From: Aurantibrevibacter sp041749595
GTDB taxonomy: Bacteria; Bacteroidota; Bacteroidia; Flavobacteriales; Flavobacteriaceae
Length of the DNA stretch: 64,000 nucleotides
NCBI GenBank assembly: GCA_041749595.1
Contig: JBGTBA010000005.1
Span: 21,478-85,477 of the forward strand
Direction of reading: 5' to 3'
Shown here one piece after another: positions 43,756-52,102 of this stretch; position 1 is the stretch's first letter, and every line of letters begins with the position of its first letter. The position numbers and the translations under genes were made by a program. The notes beneath the pieces are model-generated. The model was not told the DNA's origin. It made no database searches and was given only the letters and a program-made list of their open reading frames with translations.

Positions 43756-44312
43756 TCTTTTATCAGGGTGTCGAGTAATCCGTGTATTTTTGCATTGTCC
43801 CAATCGGCAATCCCTTTTTTCCGAATAACGATATTCCCTTTCTTGTCCAAAAGATACGAATTCAACGGTCTTGTATTTTCAAAAGGATGCTTTTCATCTA
43901 TGATCAGATAGGTAACCGGAAAAGTAAACCCGTGTTCCCCTATAAAGGTCTCCGCAGGTTCGCGCTCCTCATCCGTAATGATATAAAAATCTACCTTATC
44001 CTTGTATTTATCGTATAATTCTTGAATGCTCTGCAATTCCACCTCACAGGGCAATTCCCAAGATGCCCAAAAATTGACGAAAACCACTTTCCCCTTGGAT
44101 CTACTGAAATTGAAAAAATTCCATTGGGCGTCCTTTAACTTCCAATCATAGTCCGCTATTTTGTTCCTGTTCACCTCTTGGGTAATCGACGGGCTGAAAG
44201 AAAAAACCTTATTGAGTAAAACCTTGGCGTAATTCCCGAGGGGGGTAACAAAAAAAGAGAGTATAAAAGCGAAAAGGATAATATTGAGTATTGTTTTTCT
44301 ACTGGTTTTCAT
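43752..44312 (-). CDS. TlpA-like paralogue lacking the first active-site cysteine
   Basis: This 186-residue protein has the same layout as the downstream gene: a membrane segment (about 8-26) with the shared TPLG...KVL motif, then a thioredoxin fold. The active site reads WASWELPC, so E86 stands where the attacking Cys should be and only C89 remains. The cis-Pro area is also changed (LNSYLLDKKGN). It cannot work as a normal dithiol reductase. It may act as a binding or partner subunit, or use a single Cys. The 4-base overlap with its active paralogue suggests equal synthesis of the two. Confidence 0.88.
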   Translation of the reverse strand: MKTSRKTILNIILFAFILSFFVTPLGNYAKVLLNKVFSFSPSITQEVNRNKIADYDWKLKDAQWNFFNFSRSKGKVVFVNFWASWELPCEVELQSIQELYDKYKDKVDFYIITDEEREPAETFIGEHGFTFPVTYLIIDEKHPFENTRPLNSYLLDKKGNIVIRKKGIADWDNAKIHGLLDTLIKE

Positions 44313-44329
44313 TTTATATCTTTCCTCAT

Positions 44330-44337
44330 CAAAACTA
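44330..44337 (-). promoter_or_regulatory. -7 element of the TlpA pair
   Basis: Minus strand TAGTTTTG, exact, 17 bases before the ATG at 44312. It follows the aconitase terminator directly. No TTG box at the usual distance. Confidence 0.4.
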
Positions 44338-44338
44338 G

Positions 44339-44366
44339 AAAACTCCTGAGCATAATCAGGAGTTTT
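44339..44366 (-). terminator. Aconitase terminator
   Basis: An 11-bp perfect stem (AAAACTCCTGA with TCAGGAGTTTT) with a 6-base loop, 22 bases after the aconitase stop. Confidence 0.75.
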
Positions 44367-44388
44367 GTTAAACTATTTCATTTTTATT

Positions 44389-46656
44389 TTAAGCTGCGTT
44401 CTCTTTTTTGATGACATTTAATGCAGATCCTTCATTAAACCAATTTATTTGTTGATGGTTGTAGGAATGGTTCGCCTTTACAATATCCTTGCTTCCATCT
44501 TCGTGAACAACTTCAATGGTCAATGGTTTACCGGGAGCAAATTCTTCAATATCCACAAAATTAAAGGTGTCGTTTTCTTGGATCAGGTCATAGTCTTTCT
44601 CGTCTGCAAAGGTCAGTCCCAACATGCCCTGTTTTTTCAGATTGGTCTCATGTATCCGGGCAAAGGACTTTACCAATACGGCACCTACGCCCAAATGTCT
44701 GGGCTGCATAGCGGCATGTTCCCGCGAGGAGCCTTCACCATAGTTGTGATCCCCTATGACAATGGTTTTTATCCCCGCTGCCTTGTAGGCCCGCTGTGCG
44801 TCGGGAACGCCAACGTATTCCCCTGTCAATTGATTTTTGACAAAATTGGTCTTCTTGTTAAATGCATTTACCGCTCCAATTAGGGTGTTGTTCGCTATGT
44901 TGTCTAAATGGCCCCGAAAACGAAGCCAAGGTCCGGCCATGGAAATATGGTCAGTGGTACATTTTCCAAAAGCCTTTATGAGCAATTTTACCCCTTGCAG
45001 GCTTTCTGGTTTAATAGGTAGGAAAGGGTCCAAAAGTTGCAACCTCTCTGATTTTGGATCTACCTTAACCTGTACTTTGGACCCATCTTCTGTCGGGGGC
45101 AAAAACCCGGCATCTTCCACATCAAAACCATTAGGGGGGAGTTCTATGCCCAGAGGCTCATCCAATTTAACCTCTTGTCCGTCTTCATTGATGAGCGTAT
45201 CGTTCATTGGGTCAAAATCCAACTTCCCGGAAATGGCAATCGCCGCCACCATTTCTGGCGAGCCCACAAAGGCATGGGTGTTGGGATTGCCATCTGCCCT
45301 TTTTGAAAAGTTCCGATTGAAGGAATGCACTATGGTGTTTTTCTCATCCCCTTTAAGATCGCTCCTATCCCATTGCCCTATGCATGGCCCACAGGCATTG
45401 GTAAAAATAGTTGCCCCCAAATCCTCAAAGATTTTGAGCAGGCCATCCCGTTCAGCGGTAAACCTAATCTGTTCGGAACCCGGGTTTATCCCAAAATCCG
45501 CTTTAGGCTTTATCTTTTTATCCACGGCCTGTTTTGCAATGGAGGCGGCACGGGTTAAATCTTCATAGGACGAATTTGTACATGATCCTATAAGTCCCCA
45601 ATCTACATTGATGGGCCAGTTGTTTTCCCTTGCTTTTGCGCCCAGTTCCCCGACAGGGGTCGCCAAATCGGGAGTAAATGGGCCGTTCAGATGTGGTTTT
45701 AACTCGCTCAGGTTTATTTCTATGAGCTGATCAAAATAATTTTCCGGATTGGCATAAACATCAGGATCGGCGGTTAAATAATCCTTTACCTTATTGGCGG
45801 CATCTGCAACTTCACTTCTTTCCGTAGCCCTTAGGTATCTTTCCATGGATTTGTCATACCCAAATGTTGAAGTGGTGGCACCGACTTCCGCCCCCATGTT
45901 ACATATGGTTCCCTTACCTGTACACGAAAGGTTTTCCGCTCCTTCGCCAAAATACTCTATGATGGCCCCTGTTCCCCCTTTTACCGTAAGGATACCGGCC
46001 ACTTTTAAAATAACATCTTTTGCCGATGTCCAACCAGAGATTTTACCTGTTAGTTTTACCCCTATCAATTTTGGGAACTTCAATTCCCACGCCATTCCTG
46101 CCATTACATCAACGGCATCGGCACCCCCGACACCAATGGCGATCATGCCAAGGCCACCGGCGTTTACAGTATGGGAGTCCGTCCCGATCATCATGCCACC
46201 GGGAAAGGCGTAATTTTCCAATACCACTTGATGGATGATCCCCGCTCCCGGTTTCCAAAAACCAATGCCATACTTATTGGATACCGATTCCAGAAAATCA
46301 AAAACTTCCTTGCTGGTACTATTTGCGGTCTTTAAATCGGCAACGGCTCCACTTTTAGCCTGTATCAAGTGATCGCAATGCACCGTAGTTGGCACGGCAA
46401 CCTTTGACTTGCCGGCCTGCATGAACTGCAGCAATGCCATTTGGGCGGTCGCATCTTGGCAGGCAATACGGTCCGGGGCAAAATCAACATAATCCTTGCC
46501 CTTAAAAAATTCCTTTGTAGGCAGGCCATCCCATAAATGGGCATATAAAATTTTTTCCGAGAGTGTAAGGGGCCTTCCCACTATTTTGCGCGCTTGGTCA
46601 ACCCTTTTTGGGATATGGGCATATACCCCTTTAATCATATCGATGTCAAATGCCAT
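44389..46656 (-). CDS. acn: Aconitate hydratase, mitochondrial type
   Basis: This 755-residue TCA-cycle enzyme interconverts citrate and isocitrate using a 4Fe-4S cluster. ATG 46656 (MAFDIDMIKGVYAHI) is preferred; upstream in-frame codons give no conserved sequence. Cluster ligands are in GLIGSCTNSSYED and TNACGPCIGQWDR. Other motifs are GTDSHTVNAGGLG, TVHCDHLIQAK and, in the swivel domain, DHNYGEGSSREHAAMQPRHLG. The length and the QDATAQMALLQFM start match the mitochondrial-type group (TIGR01340) common in Bacteroidota. It has its own promoter element and terminator. Confidence 0.96.
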   Translation of the reverse strand: MAFDIDMIKGVYAHIPKRVDQARKIVGRPLTLSEKILYAHLWDGLPTKEFFKGKDYVDFAPDRIACQDATAQMALLQFMQAGKSKVAVPTTVHCDHLIQAKSGAVADLKTANSTSKEVFDFLESVSNKYGIGFWKPGAGIIHQVVLENYAFPGGMMIGTDSHTVNAGGLGMIAIGVGGADAVDVMAGMAWELKFPKLIGVKLTGKISGWTSAKDVILKVAGILTVKGGTGAIIEYFGEGAENLSCTGKGTICNMGAEVGATTSTFGYDKSMERYLRATERSEVADAANKVKDYLTADPDVYANPENYFDQLIEINLSELKPHLNGPFTPDLATPVGELGAKARENNWPINVDWGLIGSCTNSSYEDLTRAASIAKQAVDKKIKPKADFGINPGSEQIRFTAERDGLLKIFEDLGATIFTNACGPCIGQWDRSDLKGDEKNTIVHSFNRNFSKRADGNPNTHAFVGSPEMVAAIAISGKLDFDPMNDTLINEDGQEVKLDEPLGIELPPNGFDVEDAGFLPPTEDGSKVQVKVDPKSERLQLLDPFLPIKPESLQGVKLLIKAFGKCTTDHISMAGPWLRFRGHLDNIANNTLIGAVNAFNKKTNFVKNQLTGEYVGVPDAQRAYKAAGIKTIVIGDHNYGEGSSREHAAMQPRHLGVGAVLVKSFARIHETNLKKQGMLGLTFADEKDYDLIQENDTFNFVDIEEFAPGKPLTIEVVHEDGSKDIVKANHSYNHQQINWFNEGSALNVIKKENAA

Positions 46657-46686
46657 TCTAATTCTATTTTTAGTATTGTTGTCTTT

Positions 46687-46694
46687 CAAAATTA
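46687..46694 (-). promoter_or_regulatory. -7 element of the aconitase promoter
   Basis: Minus strand TAATTTTG, exact, 30 bases before the ATG at 46656. No TTG box at 17-23 bases. Confidence 0.45.
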
Positions 46695-46838
46695 GTAAAA
46701 TACAGAGCGTAAATAAAATTTTTGATCGTTGATTCCCCCAATATTCCAAAATTATCGAGACCATCCCAACCAATATCCATTGGCAACAGTGCTTCTATAC
46801 CGTTCCGCCAGTCCTTGAAACCATGACCCTCTAAATTA

Positions 46839-47792
46839 CTACCACAGTTTGCGGATGATATCTTCTTCTGATATCCCTTCTGCCTCTGCCTTGTAGTTCT
46901 TAATGATCCTATGCCTTAAAATCCCCATTGCAACCGCCTTTACATCTTCTATGTCCGGAGAGTATTTATTATGTGTTGCGGCATGTGCCTTGGCCCCCAA
47001 AATAAGGTTTTGGGAGGCCCTGGGCCCTGCTCCCCAATCTATATAGTGCTTTACAAAATCGGGTGCGGATTCCCTACTTGGCCTTGTGCTATTGACCAGA
47101 TTTACCGCATATCCCACCACATTATCCGGCACGGGAATCCTCCTGACCAATTGTTGTACTTCTATGATTTCCGAAGCACTTAAAAGGGCATCTATTTTTG
47201 GCACACTATCCGATGTGGTGGCTTTTACGATCTGGATTTCCTCGGCCACCGAAGGGTATTTCAATTCTATGGCGAACATAAAACGATCTAACTGAGCTTC
47301 CGGTAATGGGTATGTGCCTTCTTGCTCTATGGGGTTTTGCGTAGCCAACACAAAATAGGGCAACGCCAATTTATACTGATTTCCACCTATGGTCACAGCG
47401 CGTTCCTGCATGGCCTCCAATAGTGCCGCTTGGGTCTTTGGGGGTGTGCGGTTTATTTCGTCCGCCAACACTATATTGGAGAAAATAGGCCCTTTGACAA
47501 ATTTAAAATTCCGGTTCTGGTCCAGTACCTCACTTCCCAGGATATCGCTGGGCATTAGATCCGGTGTAAACTGTATGCGCCTAAAATCTAATCCCAAGGT
47601 ACTTGCTATGGTGTTCACCATCAATGTCTTGGCCAATCCTGGAACGCCTATAAGCAGCGAATGGCCTCCCGTATAGATCGACAATAATATTTGATCGATG
47701 ACCTGATCCTGCCCCACTATTACTTTAGCTATTTCCTGTTTTAAAGCCCGGTGTTTTTCCACCAAGCCCTTAATGGCCCCAACATCTGACAT
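46839..47792 (-). CDS. MoxR-family AAA+ ATPase
   Basis: This 317-residue cytoplasmic ATPase has Walker A in LLIGVPGLAKTLMVN, Walker B in NIVLADEINRTPPKTQAALLEAMQE, and sensor motif FVLATQNPIEQEGTYPLPEAQLDRF. MoxR proteins act as chaperones that activate or assemble other complexes, often with von Willebrand A proteins. No such partner lies next to it here. It follows the PpiC-like gene by 4 bases, so it is the last gene of an envelope-folding operon. Confidence 0.93.
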   Translation of the reverse strand: MSDVGAIKGLVEKHRALKQEIAKVIVGQDQVIDQILLSIYTGGHSLLIGVPGLAKTLMVNTIASTLGLDFRRIQFTPDLMPSDILGSEVLDQNRNFKFVKGPIFSNIVLADEINRTPPKTQAALLEAMQERAVTIGGNQYKLALPYFVLATQNPIEQEGTYPLPEAQLDRFMFAIELKYPSVAEEIQIVKATTSDSVPKIDALLSASEIIEVQQLVRRIPVPDNVVGYAVNLVNSTRPSRESAPDFVKHYIDWGAGPRASQNLILGAKAHAATHNKYSPDIEDVKAVAMGILRHRIIKNYKAEAEGISEEDIIRKLW

Positions 47793-47796
47793 GCAT

Positions 47797-49248
47797 TTAT
47801 TCCTTTACCCATTTGTTCGCAAAATCGCAGTCCCGGTTTTCGGCATTGACACTTATATAGGTGTCTTTTATGTGCTCGTCCATCCACTTTTTAATAGTAT
47901 TGAACTGCTTTTCGCGAAGGGCCAGTTCCTGTATCTTAAGATAATCCTTGGCAAAATCCGCCACGTGCTCGTCATACCTGTTCGTAACCTTCACTATTTT
48001 ATATTTTGTTTCCCCGCCCCTTTGGTCTTCCTCTTGTATGGGCCTGGAAATTTCGTTGTCCTTTAAGTTCCTTACCTGGTTATAGAGTAGGGGATCCATT
48101 TTGGTAAGCTCAAACCGGGAATCGAAATTGGTGGGGTTACGGAGCAATCCCCCATCAAACTTGGTTTCTTTCTCATCGGAGAAATTTAGGGCGGCCTCTG
48201 CGAACGTAAATTTACCGGCCAAAATATTGTTCCTGATGCTATCAAGCTCGGCTTTGGCCGCATCAATGGCCTTCTGGGGAATTTCAGGGGAAATGAGGAT
48301 GTGCCTTAAATCCAGTTCTTGCCCCCGTATTTTTTCGAGGTAAATAATATGGAAACCGAATGGGGTCTCAAAAGGATCCGAGACCTCCCCTTCGCGCAGA
48401 CTAAATGCCACATCCTTAAATTCCTTTACAAAAGGGGTCTCCTTTGTCATGCTATAGAATCCACCTTTGGATTTGGAAACTGGATCTTGGGAGTACAAGA
48501 TTGCCTTAACGCTGAAGCTGGCATCATTTTCCTCTACATCGGCCTTAATTGCGTTTAATTTGTCTATGGTCTTTTGTTTCTCTTCCTCAGTGGCCTTGGG
48601 CTCTTTTACTATTTGGGAAATCTCAAGTTCCGCACCAAAAACAGGCCTGTCCTCCTTTGGGATTTTATTGAAGAACCTCCGTACTTCCTCCGGGGTAATT
48701 TCTATGTCGCTTACTATTTTTTGCTGCATCTTTTCGGACAGCATTCTAAGTTTATTTATTTTATAGAGTTCTTCCCTAAAACTTTCCTCATTTTCCTTTT
48801 TGTAATACTTAAGTACTTTTTGCATGGAGCCCACTTGGGAGACCAATTGCTGTATTTGTCTCTCCCCCGTTGCGTTCACGTCATCATCGGAGACCAGGAT
48901 ACTATCCTGCACGGCCTGGTGCGCGTACAGCCTGTCTTCCATTAGCTTGCCCAAAAGCCCGCAATGGGTAATATCTTCCGTGGAGACGCCCTGGCTCTTT
49001 AGATCGATGAGTGTTTTAGAGATATCCGAATCCAATATAACATAGTCGCCAACCACTGCGGCGATCCCATCCAATTTGATCTTTTTGAAATTGTTTGAAG
49101 AATCCTTTTTGATGTTAACATCCATTTCAACAACAACATCGTATGGTTCAATTTGTGTATCCGGAGCCTCTTTGGTAACCTGCGAAAAAATCATACCGGA
49201 CAACAATAAAAACAACAACAGCGGGGCACTCTTATTTTTCTTGTACAT
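47797..49248 (-). CDS. Periplasmic peptidyl-prolyl isomerase, SurA/PpiC type
   Basis: This 483-residue protein starts at ATG 49248 (MYKKNKSAPLLLFLLLSGMIFSQ), which gives a proper signal peptide and overlaps the upstream gene by 17 bases. A SurA N-terminal chaperone region (~50-200: IAAVVGDYVILDSDISKTL) is followed by two parvulin domains (about 220-320 and 325-430), with the blocks SQDPVSKSKGGFYSMTKETP, GEVSDPFETPFGFHIIYLE and LRHILISPEIP. SurA-type proteins guide outer-membrane proteins through the periplasm. The neighbour upstream is a SurA-like lipoprotein. Confidence 0.92.
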   Translation of the reverse strand: MYKKNKSAPLLLFLLLSGMIFSQVTKEAPDTQIEPYDVVVEMDVNIKKDSSNNFKKIKLDGIAAVVGDYVILDSDISKTLIDLKSQGVSTEDITHCGLLGKLMEDRLYAHQAVQDSILVSDDDVNATGERQIQQLVSQVGSMQKVLKYYKKENEESFREELYKINKLRMLSEKMQQKIVSDIEITPEEVRRFFNKIPKEDRPVFGAELEISQIVKEPKATEEEKQKTIDKLNAIKADVEENDASFSVKAILYSQDPVSKSKGGFYSMTKETPFVKEFKDVAFSLREGEVSDPFETPFGFHIIYLEKIRGQELDLRHILISPEIPQKAIDAAKAELDSIRNNILAGKFTFAEAALNFSDEKETKFDGGLLRNPTNFDSRFELTKMDPLLYNQVRNLKDNEISRPIQEEDQRGGETKYKIVKVTNRYDEHVADFAKDYLKIQELALREKQFNTIKKWMDEHIKDTYISVNAENRDCDFANKWVKE

Positions 49249-50125
49249 AAACCTCAAATTCTTTTTGTTTAATGGCTTCATCTATAATTTCAGTTTCCAA
49301 TTTTCTTAGGTAATCCAATCTCCGTCTGTTCATCAAAAGCTGTTTAATGGTGGGTTCCACAAAATTGAGGGGTGCTATATCATTGATTTTTAGCACATCG
49401 TTTACCTTTGCCAAATATACCCCTATTGAATCCTGTAATTCAAAAAATTGTGATTTTTTTAAGTACCTATCCTGGTTTTCAAAGGTTAAGGGAGGTATTT
49501 CCGCAAGTAGCCTGGAAGTGGTTACCCATATTGAGTCGTTAAAATTCAACTTTCTGAATTGCACCCCAATGGAATCCAAATAAGCCATATCCTTCGCATT
49601 AAACCTCCTTAAACTTTCAATGACTTTTTCCTTATCCAGAAACTGTAGCGGCAACTCTATAAATCTTAGTTGTACGATCTGCTCCTTTAACTTAAAATTT
49701 TCCTTTTCCCGTTCGTAAAAATCCAATAATTCGGATTTGCTTATAGCGGTATCCTGATACTGTACCACTAAAGCCCCTTTGTATGCCTCGGTGTACAGAT
49801 CTGTTCTATAATTGGCCACCAATCTTTCGTATTTGGTCAATTCCCACTCGGGCAGGTTTATTTTGGACTTGGAAAAAAGCAACTGTTTGGAGGCCCAGTT
49901 ATTGATATAATTGGCAACAAAAGAAGCACTGTCCTCCTTAGAGAGGTTGTCTGTCAAGAGCGCGGCCACGTCTTCCCTGTACAAATAGGTTTCCCCTACC
50001 CGTGCCAATGGTACTTTTACCTCTTTTTCCTTCCAAAAAGAATCGCAAGATGCCAGTATCAACACAATAGCAGGCACCGTAAAAACTCCTGAAAATACGC
50101 TTCTGAATCTTTTAAATAAAAACAT
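49232..50125 (-). CDS. SurA-like lipoprotein without a clear parvulin domain
   Basis: This 297-residue protein starts at ATG 50125 (MFLFKRFRSVFSG...) and has a lipobox LILASC. The N-terminal half resembles SurA/peptidyl-prolyl isomerase chaperone regions (VGETYLYREDVAALL, NYINNWASKQLL, YRTDLYTEAYKG). The C-terminal half (IVQLRFIELPLQF, DSIGVYLAKVNDVLK, EPTIKQLLMNRRRLDYLRKLE) is a remote match to the PPIase region without clear active-site motifs. Operon position before the PpiC protein suggests an accessory envelope chaperone. It has the best promoter in its area with an almost absent leader. Confidence 0.78.
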   Translation of the reverse strand: MFLFKRFRSVFSGVFTVPAIVLILASCDSFWKEKEVKVPLARVGETYLYREDVAALLTDNLSKEDSASFVANYINNWASKQLLFSKSKINLPEWELTKYERLVANYRTDLYTEAYKGALVVQYQDTAISKSELLDFYEREKENFKLKEQIVQLRFIELPLQFLDKEKVIESLRRFNAKDMAYLDSIGVQFRKLNFNDSIWVTTSRLLAEIPPLTFENQDRYLKKSQFFELQDSIGVYLAKVNDVLKINDIAPLNFVEPTIKQLLMNRRRLDYLRKLETEIIDEAIKQKEFEVYVQEK

Positions 50126-50130
50126 CTGGC

Positions 50131-50160
50131 AAAAATAAGAAATAACCCATCTTGTGCAAG
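50131..50160 (-). promoter_or_regulatory. Promoter of the SurA-like/PpiC/MoxR operon, near-leaderless
   Basis: On the minus strand TTG (50158-50160) is followed after 19 bases by TATTTTTG (50131-50138). The G of the -7 element is only 5 bases from the ATG at 50125, so transcription should begin at or next to the start codon. Confidence 0.65.
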
Positions 50161-50261
50161 TTCCTATTTTAAGTGGAATACCCATGGTTTTTAACTAAAT
50201 TTTAAAAACAAAATACCATATATTAGGCAACACTTTACCAAAAAGTATTAAATTTAGGAGT

Positions 50262-50504
50262 ATGGACAACAGGAAAATTAAGCTTATATGGGATTTTAGG
50301 GGTTCGGGGGCAGACAAAACCGCAGAACACCATGAAAAACATCTAAAAGAATACGTACTCCTAGAAAGTCTGGAATTGGATATCACGGGGCACAAAGTAT
50401 TTAGCGATCTGCACAGTATAGCGTATCTGGTAGTCCGTGAAAATAAAATGGTCCAGGTCCGTGATGCCCTAAAGCCACATCGTGGGGAAATATATGAGGA
50501 CTAA
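50262..50504 (+). CDS. Small conserved-looking protein of unknown function
   Basis: This is an 80-residue soluble protein (MDNRKIKLIWDFRGSGADKT..., ending HRGEIYED). It has a His-rich stretch AEHHEKHLKEY and mixed alpha/beta pattern, without signal peptide. TAAATTTA (one mismatch to the -7 element) lies 5 bases before the ATG, and an AGGAG sits too close to be a normal ribosome site. I do not recognise the family. It looks like a genuine gene by codon use and by its isolation between two transcription units. Confidence 0.65.
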   Translation: MDNRKIKLIWDFRGSGADKTAEHHEKHLKEYVLLESLELDITGHKVFSDLHSIAYLVVRENKMVQVRDALKPHRGEIYED

Positions 50505-50562
50505 ATAACAAAGTCAATGAATTAAAGGTGCAAAGCGCACCCCGCACTCAAAGTTCCAGGCC

Positions 50563-51729
50563 ATGCCAACAAAATACCGATTCCTGTTCAACCGATACCT
50601 ATTTATTTTAGCAACTTCCTTTTTGTGTTCCTGCGGTTCGGAAGTAAAACCCCCCAACCCTCTGGAAGATGCTTTGGCCTCGCAAAATCCAAAAATAAAA
50701 AGGGTCATGGACAGTATCGACCGTTATGAGGTACAGGTACGATATACCCAAATAGATAGGAAAAACGACAGTATTTTCTTTACCGATCATGATTTTCAGG
50801 TAGATGCAAAGAATTATTTTTATCCTGCAAGCTCGGTTAAGTTTCCAATAGCCATTTTGGCACTTGAAAAACTGAACGACAACAACAACCTTACCCTGTA
50901 CAGTCGGTTTTATATTGAAGGGGATTCCATTGAGACCACATTTGCCAATGATGTCTCAAAGATCTTTGCGATAAGCGACAATGATGCCAATAATAGGCTG
51001 TTCGAATTTTTGGGGCAGGATAGGATCAACCAAAAATTACTGGATAAAGGCCTTTCAGCTGTCCGCATTTCACATAGGCTATCCGTTCCGGATGCGGATG
51101 AATTAACGACAAAACCATTGGTGGTCTATCTGAACGATAGTACAACCACAACACTTTGTTCAAGCATAAACAAACCCCCACAGCTCCTGAAATTAAATCA
51201 TATCCAAAAAGGAACTGGTTTTTATGACGGGGCCGCCCTAATTGATGCCCTTTTCAATTTTAGCCTAAAAAATTACTACCCGATCGATGCCCAACATGGC
51301 GTTTTAAAACGGATTGTTTTTCCTGAAAAATTCGCCGAAAACGAAAGGTTTGGTATAAATAGGGAACAACGGGTATTTTTACTTGCCGCCATGCACACAT
51401 TGCCCCGGGAGCTGGGTTACAATACGGACGAGTATTATGACAGCTACGGTAAATTTTTTATTTTTGGGGATACCAAGGAAAACATCCCCGACCACATCAA
51501 AATCTACAACAAGGTAGGTTATGCATATGGCACCTTAACCGACTGTGCCTACATTACGGACACAAAAAACGGTGTGGAGTTTTTGGTCACGGCAACCATT
51601 TTGGTGAACAAAGATGGTGTTTTTAACAACGATAGCTACGAATACGACGAGATCGGTATTCCGTTTTTGGCAGAACTGGGAAGGCAGCTCTACGCTCATG
51701 AGTTGGAAAGGAAAAAGGACGATAGATAA
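50563..51729 (+). CDS. Class A beta-lactamase-like serine hydrolase, lipoprotein
   Basis: This is a 388-residue protein with a lipobox (FLCSC, Cys24). The serine-hydrolase motifs of class A beta-lactamases are present: S90-x-x-K93 (YPASSVKFP), S138-D139-N140 (FAISDNDANNR), and a KxG triad in IYNKVGYAYGTL. There is no clear E166 omega-loop motif (ExxxN), and the protein is ~100 residues longer than true beta-lactamases. It is more likely a peptidase or esterase of this fold (PF13354) than a resistance enzyme. It starts 58 bases after the small protein gene and may be co-transcribed with it. Confidence 0.85.
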   Translation: MPTKYRFLFNRYLFILATSFLCSCGSEVKPPNPLEDALASQNPKIKRVMDSIDRYEVQVRYTQIDRKNDSIFFTDHDFQVDAKNYFYPASSVKFPIAILALEKLNDNNNLTLYSRFYIEGDSIETTFANDVSKIFAISDNDANNRLFEFLGQDRINQKLLDKGLSAVRISHRLSVPDADELTTKPLVVYLNDSTTTTLCSSINKPPQLLKLNHIQKGTGFYDGAALIDALFNFSLKNYYPIDAQHGVLKRIVFPEKFAENERFGINREQRVFLLAAMHTLPRELGYNTDEYYDSYGKFFIFGDTKENIPDHIKIYNKVGYAYGTLTDCAYITDTKNGVEFLVTATILVNKDGVFNNDSYEYDEIGIPFLAELGRQLYAHELERKKDDR

Positions 51730-51844
51730 CTTTGGATTTACTTTGGGGCAAGTGTACCGAGAGCATAAAAAATGTCGTGAAAAACCATTACCTTTAATCT
51801 TTATACCGGGAAATAAAAACAATTGATCATTTAAAAGACACATC

Positions 51845-51949
51845 ATGGCAAAAGGACAGGACGCAAAGAAAAACGTAAAGAAAAAATCGGAAAAAACCGC
51901 CAAAGAAAAAAAAGAGGCAAAAAAAGATAAAAAATCCAAAAGAATTTGA
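51845..51949 (+). CDS. Lysine-rich microprotein, 34 residues
   Basis: An ATG at 51845 opens a frame of 34 codons ending in TGA. The peptide starts MAKGQDAKKNVKKKSEKT and ends KKDKKSKRI; 15 of 34 residues are Lys. There is no hydrophobic segment. TACCTTTA at 51789-51796 is one mismatch from the -7 element. Such a basic peptide could bind nucleic acid or the ribosome. It could also be a chance frame in A-rich DNA, although the MAKGQ start and the absence of other codons for hydrophobic residues make a real gene plausible. Confidence 0.5.
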   Translation: MAKGQDAKKNVKKKSEKTAKEKKEAKKDKKSKRI

Positions 51950-52102
51950 TTTAATACACCTAAATAAATCAAAAAAAATCCGGGATGCTGCTTTTACCAA
52001 GCACCACTTATTGGAAAAACATCTTGCTTCCATTTTAGATTGAAAAAAATTTGTACCTTTTTCATGGAAAAAAGGTCTCCATAAATTTTTAAAAACTATC
52101 CT

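Noticed and set aside
44837..45568. A 243-codon plus-strand frame inside the aconitase gene
   Set aside because: It lies opposite a highly conserved enzyme; the composition (Ser, Pro, Lys rich) is that of a mirror frame.
50563..51729. An antibiotic-resistance class A beta-lactamase
   Set aside because: SxxK and SDN are present but the ExxxN omega-loop motif is not seen and the protein is far longer than class A enzymes.
52056..52075. Hairpin CCTTTTTC/GAAAAAAGG before the double-thioredoxin gene
   Set aside because: The arms differ in length by one base and consist almost wholly of A-T pairs, so stability is doubtful.
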